A stretch of DNA of 64,000 nt from Fen-671 sp052325485 (GTDB taxonomy: Bacteria > Actinomycetota > Acidimicrobiia > Acidimicrobiales > Palsa-688): positions 24,951-88,950 of the forward strand of contig JBKQUU010000288.1 in the NCBI GenBank assembly GCA_052325485.1. Direction: 5' to 3'. The notes beneath the pieces are model-generated. The model was not told the origin of the DNA. It searched no databases and was given only the letters and a program-made list of their open reading frames with translations. The position numbers and the translations under genes were made by a program. Shown piece by piece: positions 17,558 to 26,438 of the stretch (the first letter of the stretch is position 1; every line of letters starts with the position of its first letter).

Positions 17558-18267
17558 GGCTTGGCTTGTTCCCGAGCGGGCCCGGTGGAACGGGTGGCGC
17601 GGGCCGAGGAGGGCGAGGCGGTGGTCAGCTGGGCCAGGCGGCCGACCAGGTCCTCCACAAGGTGTTCGCGGTCGGGCCACGGGAAGCTCGGCAGCGAGGC
17701 GGACAGGGTAGCCAGGCCGTGGAGGCCGGTCCACACGGCCACGGCGTCGGCGAAGTGGTCGACGCTGGTGGACCGCCCCGCCTGGGCGCACGCGGCGATG
17801 GCCTCGACGAGCACGTTGAAGGCGGCCAGGCCCTCGCTGACGGGCACCGACCCGGTGTCGCGTCGGCGGGCGCCGGGCGCCGAGTGGTCGAACAGGACCC
17901 AGTAGCGCCGGGGATGTTCGGCGGCGAAGGCGAGGTAGGCGCGGCACCCCGCCAATAGGCGCTCGACCGGGTCGCTCACCCCTTCCCGAGCCGCCTCCAG
18001 AGTTGCCGACAGCTGCCGGAAGCTGTCGGTCACCAGTTGGTCGAGCACCGCCTCCCGGTCGGGGAAATGGGCGTAGATCGAGGGGGCAGCAATGCCGACG
18101 TCCCGGGCGATGGCCCGCAAGGTCACGGCGTCCTCAGACCCGGTCGTCTCGAGGATCGCCGCCGCGGCGTCCAGGATGTCCTGGCGCAGGCGGGTGCCCT
18201 CGCCGCGCCGGTTGCGCTTGTGCGGGGCGTGCAGGGCGCTGCGGACGTGCTCCGATGTTGTACTCAC
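17554..18267 (-). CDS. TetR-family repressor of the second exporter
   Basis: 237 residues from GTG 18267; the longer open frame runs into the divergent gene. The helix-turn-helix is typical (VTLRAIARDVGIAAPSIYAH), and the C-terminal domain resembles the WHG/TetR_C group (YLAFAAEHPRRYWVLFDHS). A TAAAGT box (18275-18280) lies 7 bases before the GTG, suggesting leaderless transcription. Divergent from a 14-TM exporter, which it most likely represses. Confidence 0.88.
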   Translation of the reverse strand: MSTTSEHVRSALHAPHKRNRRGEGTRLRQDILDAAAAILETTGSEDAVTLRAIARDVGIAAPSIYAHFPDREAVLDQLVTDSFRQLSATLEAAREGVSDPVERLLAGCRAYLAFAAEHPRRYWVLFDHSAPGARRRDTGSVPVSEGLAAFNVLVEAIAACAQAGRSTSVDHFADAVAVWTGLHGLATLSASLPSFPWPDREHLVEDLVGRLAQLTTASPSSARATRSTGPAREQAKP

Positions 18268-18348
18268 ACATTTAACTTTACAACCGTTCGGTCTCGTGGT
18301 AGAACTTACAGTCGTAAGGTCACAACTGTAAGAAAGAAGGAGACGACG
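18268..18348. promoter_or_regulatory. TetR/exporter divergent operator region
   Basis: The 81-base gap holds nested inverted repeats: CTTAC-AGTC-GTAAG (18305-18318) and, wider, CTTACAGT (18305-18312) with ACTGTAAG (18325-18332), both perfect. These are good TetR operator candidates. A plus-strand promoter TTACAA ... TAGAAC with a 16-base spacer lies just upstream. AAGGAG precedes the exporter ATG. Confidence 0.6.
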
Positions 18349-19980
18349 ATGCCGGCAACGCCCACCATTTCCTCCCCCGCCCGCTGGACCGGCGGCACCG
18401 CCCATCCATCGAGGCGCCGCATCCTGGTCGTGCTGTGCCTGTCCCTGCTCGTGGTCGTCATAGACAACACCGTCCTCAACACGGCACTGCCCACCCTGGC
18501 CCGTGACCTGCACGCCGGCACCGCCAGCCTGCAATGGGTCACGGACGCCTATTCGTTGGTCTTCGCCGCCGTCCTTATCAGCGCCGGGGCCCTGGGCGAC
18601 CGCCACGGCCGGCGCCTCGCCCTCATAGGCGGCCTGGCCCTGTTCGGTCTGGGCTCGGTTGGCGCCGCCTTGTCGGCCAGCACGGGCGAGCTCATCGGCT
18701 GGCGGGCCGTCATGGGGCTCGGGGCGGCGTTCGTCATGCCTGCCACCTTGTCCGTCCTCAACGCCGTGTTCCCGGCCCAGGAGCGGGCGCAAGCCATTGC
18801 CGCCTGGTCGGCCGTGGCCGGCGTCGGCGTGGTCATCGGCCCCACCTTGGGCGGGGCCCTTCTGGCTCACTTCAGCTGGGGGAGCGTCTTCTGGGTCAAC
18901 GTGCCCCTCGTGGTCCTGGCCCTGGCCGCAGTGCGGGCCTTCGTCCCCGAGATCGAAGTCGGCCCTCGCCCGGCACGCCTGGACATCGTCGGCGTGGCCA
19001 GCTCCGGGCTCGGGCTGCTGGGCTTGGTGGACGCCGTGGTCCAGGCTCCTGGTCGGGGCTGGGCCTCGCCGGCCACGCTCGGTGAGCTCGCCCTGGCGAC
19101 CCTAGCCCTGGTCGGGTTCGTCCTGTGGGAGCGCCGCCGCCCCGGTCCCATGCTCGACGTGCGTGTTTTTGCCAACCGGGCCTTTTCGGCCGCCTCGGGG
19201 TCGATCGCCATCGTCTTTTTTGCCCTCTTTGGCAGCCTGTTCGCCCTCACGCAGTACCTCCAGCTGGTCCAGGGCTACGGCACGCTGGGCGCCGGGGTGC
19301 GGGCGTTGCCCTTCGCCCTGGCCATGGGGGCCGTCTCACCCCTCAGCAGTGCCCTGGCCGCCCGGCTCGGGGTGCGGGTGGTGGCGCCGGTGGGGCTGGT
19401 GGCGATGGCGGGCGGGCTGCTGTGGTTGAGCGACGTCTCGCCGGCCACCGGTTATGCCCATATCGCCATCGCCCTGGTGCTCATGGGCACGGGCATGGCG
19501 TTGGTCATGTCGCCGGCGTCGGAGTCGATCATGTCGGCTCTGCCCCAGGCCCAGGCCGGGGTCGGCAGCGCGGTGAACGACACCGTCCGGGAAGTGGGCG
19601 GTGCCCTCGGGGTGGCGGTGGTGGGCAGCCTGGTATCCGCCTCCTACCGTTCCGGCCTGGGCGTGACGGGCCTGGCCCCGGCCCTGGCCCGGGCCGCCCG
19701 CTCGTCGGTCGCCGCCGCTGACCAGGTCGCCGCGGCGGCGGGGCCGGCGGGGGCAAGGTTGGCGGTGGCCGCCCACCAAGCGTTCACTACGGCTATGAGC
19801 AGCGGGCTCGAGGTTGCCGCCGCCGTGGCCATTGTGGGCGCCGTGGTGGCCGCCCTCGGCCTGCCCGCCCGCCGGTCGGGGACGGCGGCAGGACCGGTGG
19901 TCGTAGTCGGCCGGGTGGCACAACCGGTGGCCGAGATGGCGCCGGACCTCGCCGGCGGCCCCGACCGCCTGGCCGCTTGA
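18349..19980 (+). CDS. MFS drug exporter, 14-TM DHA2 type (second copy)
   Basis: 543 residues from ATG 18349 with AAGGAGA upstream. Signature elements: LVVVIDNTVLNTALPTLARD at TM1, ALGDRHGRRLAL in the first cytoplasmic loop and GVGVVIGPTLGGALL at TM5, with about 14 membrane segments. Same subfamily as the 5.1-kb exporter but clearly different in sequence, so an independent paralogue. Controlled by the divergent TetR gene. Confidence 0.9.
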   Translation: MPATPTISSPARWTGGTAHPSRRRILVVLCLSLLVVVIDNTVLNTALPTLARDLHAGTASLQWVTDAYSLVFAAVLISAGALGDRHGRRLALIGGLALFGLGSVGAALSASTGELIGWRAVMGLGAAFVMPATLSVLNAVFPAQERAQAIAAWSAVAGVGVVIGPTLGGALLAHFSWGSVFWVNVPLVVLALAAVRAFVPEIEVGPRPARLDIVGVASSGLGLLGLVDAVVQAPGRGWASPATLGELALATLALVGFVLWERRRPGPMLDVRVFANRAFSAASGSIAIVFFALFGSLFALTQYLQLVQGYGTLGAGVRALPFALAMGAVSPLSSALAARLGVRVVAPVGLVAMAGGLLWLSDVSPATGYAHIAIALVLMGTGMALVMSPASESIMSALPQAQAGVGSAVNDTVREVGGALGVAVVGSLVSASYRSGLGVTGLAPALARAARSSVAAADQVAAAAGPAGARLAVAAHQAFTTAMSSGLEVAAAVAIVGAVVAALGLPARRSGTAAGPVVVVGRVAQPVAEMAPDLAGGPDRLAA

Positions 19981-20064
19981 CCCGTTGGCGCTCGAAAAGA
20001 GCCATCATTGGCCCGTGGTAACTACAAGTTCTCGGTCTGCTCCTTAGCTACTGGAGGTGTTGAA

Positions 20065-20445
20065 ATGCCCGCTTTCCCTTGGTCCGAAAGACGACCGGTC
20101 GACCCCCAGCGCCAATACGCGGCAATGGCGTCACACCTGCCTCTCCGCCGCTACCGCTCTATCCCAGGGTTCCTCGGGGACACGCTCAGGATCCGCCGTC
20201 AGCTCGCCTCGGCGCCGGGGCTGGTCGGCTACGCCCTTGACGCCGAGCTCATGGCAAAGACCTTTTGGACGTTCTCGCTGTGGGAGGACCGAGGGGACCT
20301 TGACACCTTCGCCCGTTCCGAGCCCCACCGGCTCATCATCTCTAGGTTGCGCCCGCGCATGGGAGAGACCCGTTTCGAGTTCTTCAGTGTCTCGGGTTCC
20401 GAGCTGCCGATGAAATGGGACCAGATGAAAGCGCCGGTCCGGTGA
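20065..20445 (+). CDS. Small DUF3291/ABM-like protein
   Basis: 126 residues from ATG 20065, chosen over an upstream in-frame start because TGGAGG lies just before it. The text SHLPLRRYRSIPGFLGDTLR, PGLVGYALDAELMAKTFWT and FSLWEDRGDLDTFARSEPH resembles heme-degrading or ABM-like ferredoxin-fold proteins of the DUF3291 type. Function unknown. Single gene after the exporter. Confidence 0.65.
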   Translation: MPAFPWSERRPVDPQRQYAAMASHLPLRRYRSIPGFLGDTLRIRRQLASAPGLVGYALDAELMAKTFWTFSLWEDRGDLDTFARSEPHRLIISRLRPRMGETRFEFFSVSGSELPMKWDQMKAPVR

Positions 20446-20534
20446 CCGTGACCATCCCACCCGCTCGGGCGGGTCGCCGGCATGCCCGGCCCGCTCACTC
20501 GTCGACGTCAGGCTCGCAGGACCCGTACACCCTC

Positions 20535-20740
20535 TGAATAAAAGAGCCAGGGTGCGCAGGTCTTTTAGGTCGGCGCTCAGGACGGTACCGTCCGGCTCTG
20601 CAGTGGCTACCACGATGGCATCGACCGCCGAACCCTTACGGGCTCTCGCACGCAGCCCGGCGGCGCGATGAGCCAACCGCTCGGGCAGTAGCTCACGAAC
20701 ATCGCATGTCTTGAGAAAGCGGTTGATATTGGCATCGGAC
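20535..20740 (-). pseudogene. VapC-type PIN toxin remnant
   Basis: On the minus strand a frame reads INRFLKTCDVRELLPERLA, then the hallmark C-terminal PIN block AVDAIVVATAEPDGTVLSAD followed by LKDLRTLA. This matches the second half of actinobacterial VapC ribonucleases, including the conserved Asp residues. The N-terminal half with the first catalytic Asp is not recognisable, and no antitoxin is adjacent. It appears to be a truncated toxin gene. Confidence 0.55.
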
Positions 20741-20750
20741 CCGCCATAAT
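20723..20750 (+). promoter_or_regulatory. Promoter of the small secreted-protein gene
   Basis: TTGATA (20723-20728) and CATAAT (20745-20750) with a 16-base spacer form a near-consensus promoter. The start ATG at 20758 is 7 bases after the -10 box, so the transcript would be leaderless. Confidence 0.6.
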
Positions 20751-20757
20751 TACCTCT

Positions 20758-20976
20758 ATGACCGCTCCTGCGGGACGCTCCTGCCTGAGAATGGTGGTGG
20801 CGCTCTCGCTGTTGTTGTCAATCGTTGTGGCCCCGGCCTCTTCAAGGTCAAGCTTGGTCGGGCCGCTCATCGGTGTGCTCACCACCAAGGGCGAGGCCAT
20901 GGTCAAACAGGGCGCCCTGAACGCTCCCTGGGACGACGAGTTCGCCGGGGTGGCCCGGGTGAACATGGCCAATTAA
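20758..20976 (+). CDS. Small exported protein of unknown function
   Basis: 72 residues. The first 29 form a credible signal sequence or anchor (CLRMVVALSLLLSIVVAPAS), followed by a short domain (TTKGEAMVKQGALNAPWDDE). I do not recognise it. A good promoter lies at the right distance for leaderless expression, which supports it as a gene. It is wedged between a toxin remnant and a pseudogene, so it could also be the surviving start of a longer gene. Confidence 0.45.
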   Translation: MTAPAGRSCLRMVVALSLLLSIVVAPASSRSSLVGPLIGVLTTKGEAMVKQGALNAPWDDEFAGVARVNMAN

Positions 20977-20977
20977 G

Positions 20978-21719
20978 TTAGTGGCTGTAACGTTGTGTCA
21001 CCTCGGTCGCCATCCGCGCCCATTCCCATAAGCGGTGAGGCTGGTAACACACCGTGCTGATGTCTTTCATCACCACTTCGACCACGCAACCGTGGTTTTT
21101 GGCCTTGCTGAGGAGTGACTCCAGCTCGTGCTGGGCCTTGTCCAGGTGCCAGGTGCCCTCGGCCAGGTACCGCCGGGTTGGGCTTGTACGAGAACACGTA
21201 CCGGTTGCCCACGTTGGCCACGGCTTCATCCTGGTTCATGAAGGGGCTCATCGGCACTTTGCGCAGGTCCGGGATCTTTTCCAGGATGCCCATCTTCCGG
21301 TGCAGGATGTCACAACAGCCGTAGTAATTAAGGGCGAACCGGTCCATCCAGCGCAGCTCGTACTGCAATGAGAACTCCCAGTGCATGCGCGGCGGTACAT
21401 CCGAGAAGATTTGCGCCGCGCCGCTGCCTGTCTACCGCCTGTGCACCAGTTCGGGGCGGTCGTGGAGATCGATCGGCGCCTCCTGGGCACCCCACCATCT
21501 GATCAGCTCGTCCCAGGGGGCGAACCAGAAGAGGAACCCATTGGCGCCGAGCTTTTTGACATCGATGACCCCGTCCAAGATGCCGCGCAATTACTGGTAA
21601 TGAGCTTCCGACGCCGAGGTGTCGTGGGTCACGACCGGGACTTTGATCTTCTCCAGGTCCTCCTCGTCGCGGTCTGGACGTTGCCTCAACTCCGGGAGCC
21701 AGCGTCTGGCTAGGTGACG
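20978..21719 (-). pseudogene. Broken uroporphyrinogen-decarboxylase-like gene
   Basis: Successive minus-strand pieces read as one URO-D superfamily protein: RHLARRWLPELRQRPDR ... KIKVPVVTHDTSASEAHYQ, then a stop; LRGILDGVIDVKKLGANGFL ... FAPWDELIRWWGAQEAPIDL ... RPELVHRR, then a stop; GAAQIFSDVPPRMHWEFSLQ ... RFALNYYGCCDILHRKMGIL ... VGNRYVFSYKPNPA; and, after a frame change near 21180, GTWHLDKAQHELESLLSKAK ... VEVVMKDISTV ... RLWEWARMATEV. Two in-frame stops (near 21600 and 21435), a probable deletion at the second stop and one frameshift make it non-functional. It belongs to a different branch from the intact gene at 57.2 kb. Confidence 0.75.
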
Positions 21720-21874
21720 TTACGGTCGAGCCGATCGTGCCGCCGGAGGCCGCCTCCGGGCCGGAGGCAGGCAGATCTCGGGGGGCGAGCCTGCTTGCTC
21801 CCCTCTTGTGCCGGGAGCCATGTGCTGATAAGACGGTGGGTCCGGGTAGCCCGAGGACGAGAAATGGAGGCACA

Positions 21875-23068
21875 GTGGAGAACAACCGGGGTGTGGCGTA
21901 CATCGAGCCTGGCAAGGTCGAGATGCGGGCCATTGATTACCCATCGCTTGCTCTCGGCCCGCGCCGCTGCGACCACGGCGTGGTCCTCAGGGTCGTCAGT
22001 ACCAATATCTGCGGGAGCGACCAGCACATGGTGCGAGGCCGGACCACGGCACCTTCGGGGCTCATCCTCGGGCACGAAATAACCGGTGAGGTCATCGAGG
22101 CCGGGCGCGACGTCGAGTTCGTGAAAGTGGGCGACCTCGTTTCTGTGCCCTTCAACATCGCCTGCGGCCGCTGCCGCAATTGCAAGGAGGGCAAGACCGG
22201 CATCTGTCTCAACGTGAACCCGGCCCGCCCGGGGGCGGCGTACGGCTATGTAGACATGGGAGGATGGGTTGGCGGACAGGCCGATTACGTCATGGTCCCC
22301 TACGCCGACTTCAACCTCTTGCGCTTCCCGGACCGAGACCAGGCCATGGCCAAGATCAAGGACCTCACCTGCTTGTCGGACATCTTCCCGACCGGCTTTC
22401 ATGGGGCCGTGAGCGCCGGCGTCGGTCCCGGGTCGGTCGTTTATGTTGCTGGTGGGGGACCGGTCGGCCTCGCTTGTGCCGCGTCCTGCCACCTGCTCGG
22501 GGCGGCGGTGGTGATCGTGGGGGACCGGATCCCTGAACGCCTGGCCCAGGCGGCCAGCTTCGGCTGCGAGACGGTCGACATCGCCAAGGCACCGCTGGCC
22601 GACCAGATCGAAGCCATTGTCGGTGCGCCTGAGGTCGACTCGGCCGTGGACTGTGTCGGTTTCGAGGCTCGTGGGCACGGCGACGACGCCGGTCACGAGG
22701 TCCCGGCGGCCGTGCTCAACTCCCTCATGGAGGTGACCCGCGCCGGCGGGGCCGTGGGCATCCCCGGTCTCTATGTCACCGGCGACCCCGGCGGGGTCGA
22801 CGAGGCCGCCCAGCGCGGCAGCTTGAGCATCCGCATCGGGCTGGGGTGGGCGAAGTCGCACGTCTTCGTCACCGGTCAGTGCCCGGTGATGCGCTACCAC
22901 CGCCAGCTCATGATGGCCATCCTGCATGACAAGGTGCAGATCGCCAAGGCGGTGAACGTGGAAGTCATCCCGCTCAGTGAGGCGCCGCGCGGTTACCGGG
23001 ACTTCGACCAGGGGGCGGCCAAGAAGTTCGTCCTCGACCCTCACGGCCTCATCGGCCTGGCGAGCTGA
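21875..23068 (+). CDS. fdhA: Zinc alcohol dehydrogenase, glutathione-independent formaldehyde dehydrogenase type
   Basis: 397 residues from GTG 21875, with TGGAGG just upstream. Catalytic zinc ligands Cys46 (NICGSDQH) and His67 (GHE), structural zinc cysteines 97, 100, 103 and 111, and the Rossmann loop AGGGPVGLACA are all present. The long linkers (NPARPGAAYGYVDMGGWVGG, KDLTCLSDIFPTGFHGAVSA) mark the formaldehyde-dismutase/FdhA branch, which oxidises formaldehyde or related aldehydes with a tightly bound NAD. It forms a pair with the NHL protein, whose ATG is 7 bases after its stop. Confidence 0.88.
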   Translation: MENNRGVAYIEPGKVEMRAIDYPSLALGPRRCDHGVVLRVVSTNICGSDQHMVRGRTTAPSGLILGHEITGEVIEAGRDVEFVKVGDLVSVPFNIACGRCRNCKEGKTGICLNVNPARPGAAYGYVDMGGWVGGQADYVMVPYADFNLLRFPDRDQAMAKIKDLTCLSDIFPTGFHGAVSAGVGPGSVVYVAGGGPVGLACAASCHLLGAAVVIVGDRIPERLAQAASFGCETVDIAKAPLADQIEAIVGAPEVDSAVDCVGFEARGHGDDAGHEVPAAVLNSLMEVTRAGGAVGIPGLYVTGDPGGVDEAAQRGSLSIRIGLGWAKSHVFVTGQCPVMRYHRQLMMAILHDKVQIAKAVNVEVIPLSEAPRGYRDFDQGAAKKFVLDPHGLIGLAS

Positions 23069-23074
23069 GGCCTC

Positions 23075-24094
23075 ATGAGCGCCAGAGTGGGAGAAGACGG
23101 CCAGGTCTACGACTGGCAAGAGGACTGGGCCGAACTGCCCGCGCCGGAGACGGCGAGCGCCGGCTGGGCCCATCACGGCCTGGCTGTGACACGCTCGGGC
23201 GAGGTCGTCGGGTTCCATACCGACCGGCCCGAGGTCGTGATCTTCGATAGCGAAGGACGGTTCCTACGCTCCTGGGCGGTAGAGCTGAAGGAGGGCCACG
23301 GTCTTACCCTGGTCGAAGAAGGCGGCGAAGAGTACCTCTGGGTCGCCGATCCCGGGTCGAAGATGCGCAAGGCCGCCAGCGGTGCCTACGAGGCTGATCT
23401 GGCCGCCGAACAGGGACAGGTCGTGAAGTTCGACATGGACGGCTCGGAGGTGGCGCGCCTGGCCCGGCCGCCGCACCCGGCCTACGAGAGCGGGCGGTAC
23501 GCCCCCACCTCGGTGGCGGTCGACGAGGTGCGCAACGGCGGGAGCGGGGACATCTGGGTCGCCGATGGCTACGGCCAGAGCCTGGTGCACCGTTACCGCC
23601 GCGATGGGACCTACCTGTCCAGCCTGGACGGCGGTGAGGGGGCCGGGCGCTTCAACTGCCCCCATGCCGTTTTTATCGACCGGCGCCACGCCGAGCGCGT
23701 GCTCTTGGTGGCCGATCGCGGTAACGGCCGCATCCAGGTTTATCGTACCGACGGGCCCTTCCTGCGGGTGGTGGGCGAGCCGTTCCTGAACAGCCCGAGC
23801 GCGTTCGCATCGAACGGGGGCAACCTGGTCGTGGCCGAGCTTCGCGCTCGCCTTGCCATCCTCGGTCCCGATGACCAGCTCATCTGTTACCTGGGCGAGA
23901 ACGGCGAGGTCTGCCAGCAGCCGGGTTGGCCCAACGGGGTCGACCATCTCGAGCACCCGGTACGTGCTCCGGACCTCCGCCCCGGCCGTTTCAACAGCCC
24001 GCACGGTCTGGCCGCGGACGCCGACGGGAACCTCTACGTAGCCGAGTGGCTCATCGGTGGCCGGATGGTCAAGCTGGCACCGGTCCCCGCATAG
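23075..24094 (+). CDS. NHL-repeat beta-propeller protein
   Basis: 339 residues with repeated blade motifs: GLAVTRSGEVVGFHTDRPEV, PTSVAVDEVRNGGSGDIWVA, HAVFIDRRHAERVLLVADRG then NGRIQVYRTDG, and NSPHGLAADADGNLYVAEWL. About six blades, with no signal peptide, so probably cytoplasmic. NHL propellers bind proteins, RNA or small ligands, or act as lactonase-like hydrolases. Tight linkage to the dehydrogenase suggests a role in the same pathway, perhaps hydrolysing a lactone product; that is inference. Confidence 0.8.
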   Translation: MSARVGEDGQVYDWQEDWAELPAPETASAGWAHHGLAVTRSGEVVGFHTDRPEVVIFDSEGRFLRSWAVELKEGHGLTLVEEGGEEYLWVADPGSKMRKAASGAYEADLAAEQGQVVKFDMDGSEVARLARPPHPAYESGRYAPTSVAVDEVRNGGSGDIWVADGYGQSLVHRYRRDGTYLSSLDGGEGAGRFNCPHAVFIDRRHAERVLLVADRGNGRIQVYRTDGPFLRVVGEPFLNSPSAFASNGGNLVVAELRARLAILGPDDQLICYLGENGEVCQQPGWPNGVDHLEHPVRAPDLRPGRFNSPHGLAADADGNLYVAEWLIGGRMVKLAPVPA

Positions 24095-24605
24095 CAACGG
24101 TCGGCGACCGGGCCACCGGCTTCGTTGTGGCTCAGAGAACTAACTTTGAAATAGACGGTGATGGTGTCGTTCATGGTCCCGACGGCGGCCGAGAACAACA
24201 GGGCGATGGTCGCCGACAGCCACACGTCCATACCTCACCGACCATTTCGCCCATGAGCACGGAGGTGATGGCCATCTCGAGCACCGCCATGGTCCCGGAG
24301 GATGCGTACGACGCTCGCCGCCGTGGGGAGGTTCGGCACGGTCAAGAAATAGGGCGAGCTCACCAACATGATGATGAAGACAAAGGCAAATTTGCCAAGG
24401 AGGCCCTCGCCCATGGATGCGCGGCACGCAACGACGCCGGCGCGCCGGTCGCCTCTCGCGCTAGCGCCATAATGGCTCCTTGTCGTCCCTACTATTTCAC
24501 CGAGCCATCCGGCCTATGGCTCCTGGCGGGCCGGCATGCGCTCCGAAGTCGTGGTAGCCGCAGGGCCGGTCTCACGCTTTGGGTAGGTAGTAATTTGGAC
24601 GGGTA
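24095..24605. other. Intergenic stretch, possible membrane-protein remnant
   Basis: No intact gene is convincing. On the minus strand three hydrophobic pieces appear in successive frames: LLGKFAFVFIIMLVSSPYFL (from about 24414), MAVLEMAITSVLMGEMVGE (about 24290) and MDVWLSATIALLFSAAVGTM (from 24231). This could be a decayed polytopic membrane protein or two tiny overlapping genes. I do not recognise the family. The right end holds the upstream region of the desaturase gene. Confidence 0.25.
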
Positions 24606-26096
24606 ATGACGCCAGGGGCGACGGAGACAGCAATTAGGCAACGTCCAAGCCGGCCCACGGACGGGGTGGTAAGGCGGGACTACAACATCACGGGGCCCGG
24701 GGCCAAGGCGGCGGGCTTTGACAACGCCGACTGGTACCAGGCCCCCATCGACCCCCAGCGCCTCCAGGTCCTCATGGCCCGGAGGAACGCCCGCCCTGCC
24801 GTCGACGCCGTTTTGTGGGCCCTGCTCCTGGTGGGGTCCGGCGTGCTCGCCTTCCTGAGCCTCGGTACCTGGTGGGCCATCCCCGCCTTCGCCGCCTTCG
24901 GCACGTTGTGGGGAAGCTCGGCCGACTCCCGGTGGCACGAGAGCGGGCACGGTACCGTCTTTCGCACCCCCTGGGCCAACGACGTCATGTACAACGTCGC
25001 CGCCTTCATGATGCTCCGCGAGCCGACGCTGTGGCGCTGGCAGCACGTTCGTCACCACTCCTACACCCAGGTCGTTGGCCTCGACCCCGAGGTGACCATC
25101 AAGCGCCCCACGTCTTTTGCCTACATCGTCGTCGGGTACCTCAACCTCGTGAACGGCCCGAAAATGCTCTGGAAGATCCTCGTCCACGCATCAGGGCACT
25201 GCGAGAGCTACACGCAGGTCGTCGTCCCTGGCGACCAGTTCCGGCGCGTCGTGTGGGAAGCCAGGGTCTTTGTGTTATTGCTCGCCGGAGCGGTCGGCGC
25301 CGCCATCGCCCTCGGCACGATCGAGCCGCTGCTGTTCGTGGGCCTGCCGTCGTTTTACGGCGCCTGGTTCATGTGGTTCTGCGCCGTCACCCAGCACGCC
25401 GGGCTGCGCGAGGACGTGGTCGACCACCGCATGAGCACCCGGACGGTGTACATGAACCCGGTGTCCCGTTTTCTGTACCTCAACATGAACTACCACGTCG
25501 AGCACCACATGTTCCCGTCCGTCCCCTACTACAACCTGCCGGCACTGCACGAGGAGATCAAGGCCTACCTGCCGCCGCCGAAGAAGTCCGTGCTCGAGGC
25601 CTACAGAGAGCTCCTCCATGCCGTGCGGATGCAGCAGAAGGACACCACCTGGGAGATCGAAAGAGGCTGGGAGCCACCGGTAGGAACGTCCGGCGTCGGT
25701 GGCGCTGCCCGTCCGGTCAAGGTGGCTCAGGGGCCGGGTGAGATCGAGCTCGGCAGTGCCGGGATGCTCTCGCCGGGGAACCTCGCCCCTGTCGACATCG
25801 ATGGCCGCCACTACGTGCTCTGCCGGATGCTTGACGGCACCTACGCTTTCTTTGACGGTTTGTGCACCCACGCTTCCACCCGCTTGGCGGACGGCTACCT
25901 GGACGACTGTGTCATCGAGTGCCCGAAGCACAACGCTCGCTTCGACGTGAGGACCGGTGCAGCGGTCCGTCGGCCAGCCGTAAAGCCCTTGGGCACGTAC
26001 CCGGTGCGCGTCGACGGCGGACGCCTGGTGGTCGCCCTGCCTGTGCCCGAGGGTCCGCCGGGGCCGGCGGTGCTTTCCTCGGACGTCGCCGTCTGA
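24606..26096 (+). CDS. Membrane fatty-acid desaturase fused to a Rieske [2Fe-2S] domain
   Basis: 496 residues. The N-terminal 345 are an integral-membrane di-iron desaturase/hydroxylase with the three histidine boxes HESGH (111-115), HVRHH (147-151) and HVEHH (297-301) between membrane helices. A linker leads to a complete Rieske domain (about 375-485) with cluster ligands Cys420-x-His422 and Cys439-x-x-His442 (CTHAS, CPKHN). The Rieske part probably feeds electrons to the di-iron centre in cis, replacing a separate ferredoxin. The substrate may be an acyl chain, sterol or other lipid; the family does not settle it. Confidence 0.9.
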   Translation: MTPGATETAIRQRPSRPTDGVVRRDYNITGPGAKAAGFDNADWYQAPIDPQRLQVLMARRNARPAVDAVLWALLLVGSGVLAFLSLGTWWAIPAFAAFGTLWGSSADSRWHESGHGTVFRTPWANDVMYNVAAFMMLREPTLWRWQHVRHHSYTQVVGLDPEVTIKRPTSFAYIVVGYLNLVNGPKMLWKILVHASGHCESYTQVVVPGDQFRRVVWEARVFVLLLAGAVGAAIALGTIEPLLFVGLPSFYGAWFMWFCAVTQHAGLREDVVDHRMSTRTVYMNPVSRFLYLNMNYHVEHHMFPSVPYYNLPALHEEIKAYLPPPKKSVLEAYRELLHAVRMQQKDTTWEIERGWEPPVGTSGVGGAARPVKVAQGPGEIELGSAGMLSPGNLAPVDIDGRHYVLCRMLDGTYAFFDGLCTHASTRLADGYLDDCVIECPKHNARFDVRTGAAVRRPAVKPLGTYPVRVDGGRLVVALPVPEGPPGPAVLSSDVAV

Positions 26097-26157
26097 GGGC
26101 GCCACGCTCCTGGGCCAGGCGCAGCCGTCCTCACCTCCGCAGCAGTGGCTCGATCGG

Positions 26158-26367
26158 TCAGTCCTTGCCCACCATCACTTCGGTAGCTTTGATGACGGCG
26201 GTGACGGCGTCACCTTCGCTAAGCCCTAGGGCTTCAGCGGAGTCCTTCGTGATGGCCGAAACAACCTCTTGGCCCCCGGCCAGACGGATGACCACAGTGG
26301 ACATGACGGCGCCGTGGTCGACTCGTACCACGGTCCCTTCAAGCTGGTTCCTCGCGCTAAGTCTCAT
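26158..26367 (-). CDS. Stand-alone Mop (molybdate-binding, TOBE) protein
   Basis: 69 residues, the size of clostridial-type molbindins. The sequence opens with the TOBE hallmark (SARNQLEGTVVRVDHGAVMS) and ends with GDAVTAVIKATEVMV. Such proteins assemble into hexamers that store molybdate or tungstate in the cytoplasm. The ATPase of the molybdate importer 6.4 kb away lacks the usual C-terminal Mop/TOBE domain, so this protein may supply that function in trans. Confidence 0.88.
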   Translation of the reverse strand: MRLSARNQLEGTVVRVDHGAVMSTVVIRLAGGQEVVSAITKDSAEALGLSEGDAVTAVIKATEVMVGKD

Positions 26368-26438
26368 GGCGGCGAGGCTAGCGGTACGGCGAGGGCGGGC
26401 CGTGGTCGGACTTGACGAGCCGCGGCGGCCTCACCGGG

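Noticed and set aside
17554..18870. 438-residue version of the second TetR protein
   Set aside because: It would run through the divergent promoter and into the exporter gene; the GTG at 18267 fits the family start.
24034..24231. 65-residue minus-strand frame as a real gene
   Set aside because: No good ribosome site and hydrophobic text that continues in other frames; treated as a possible remnant only.
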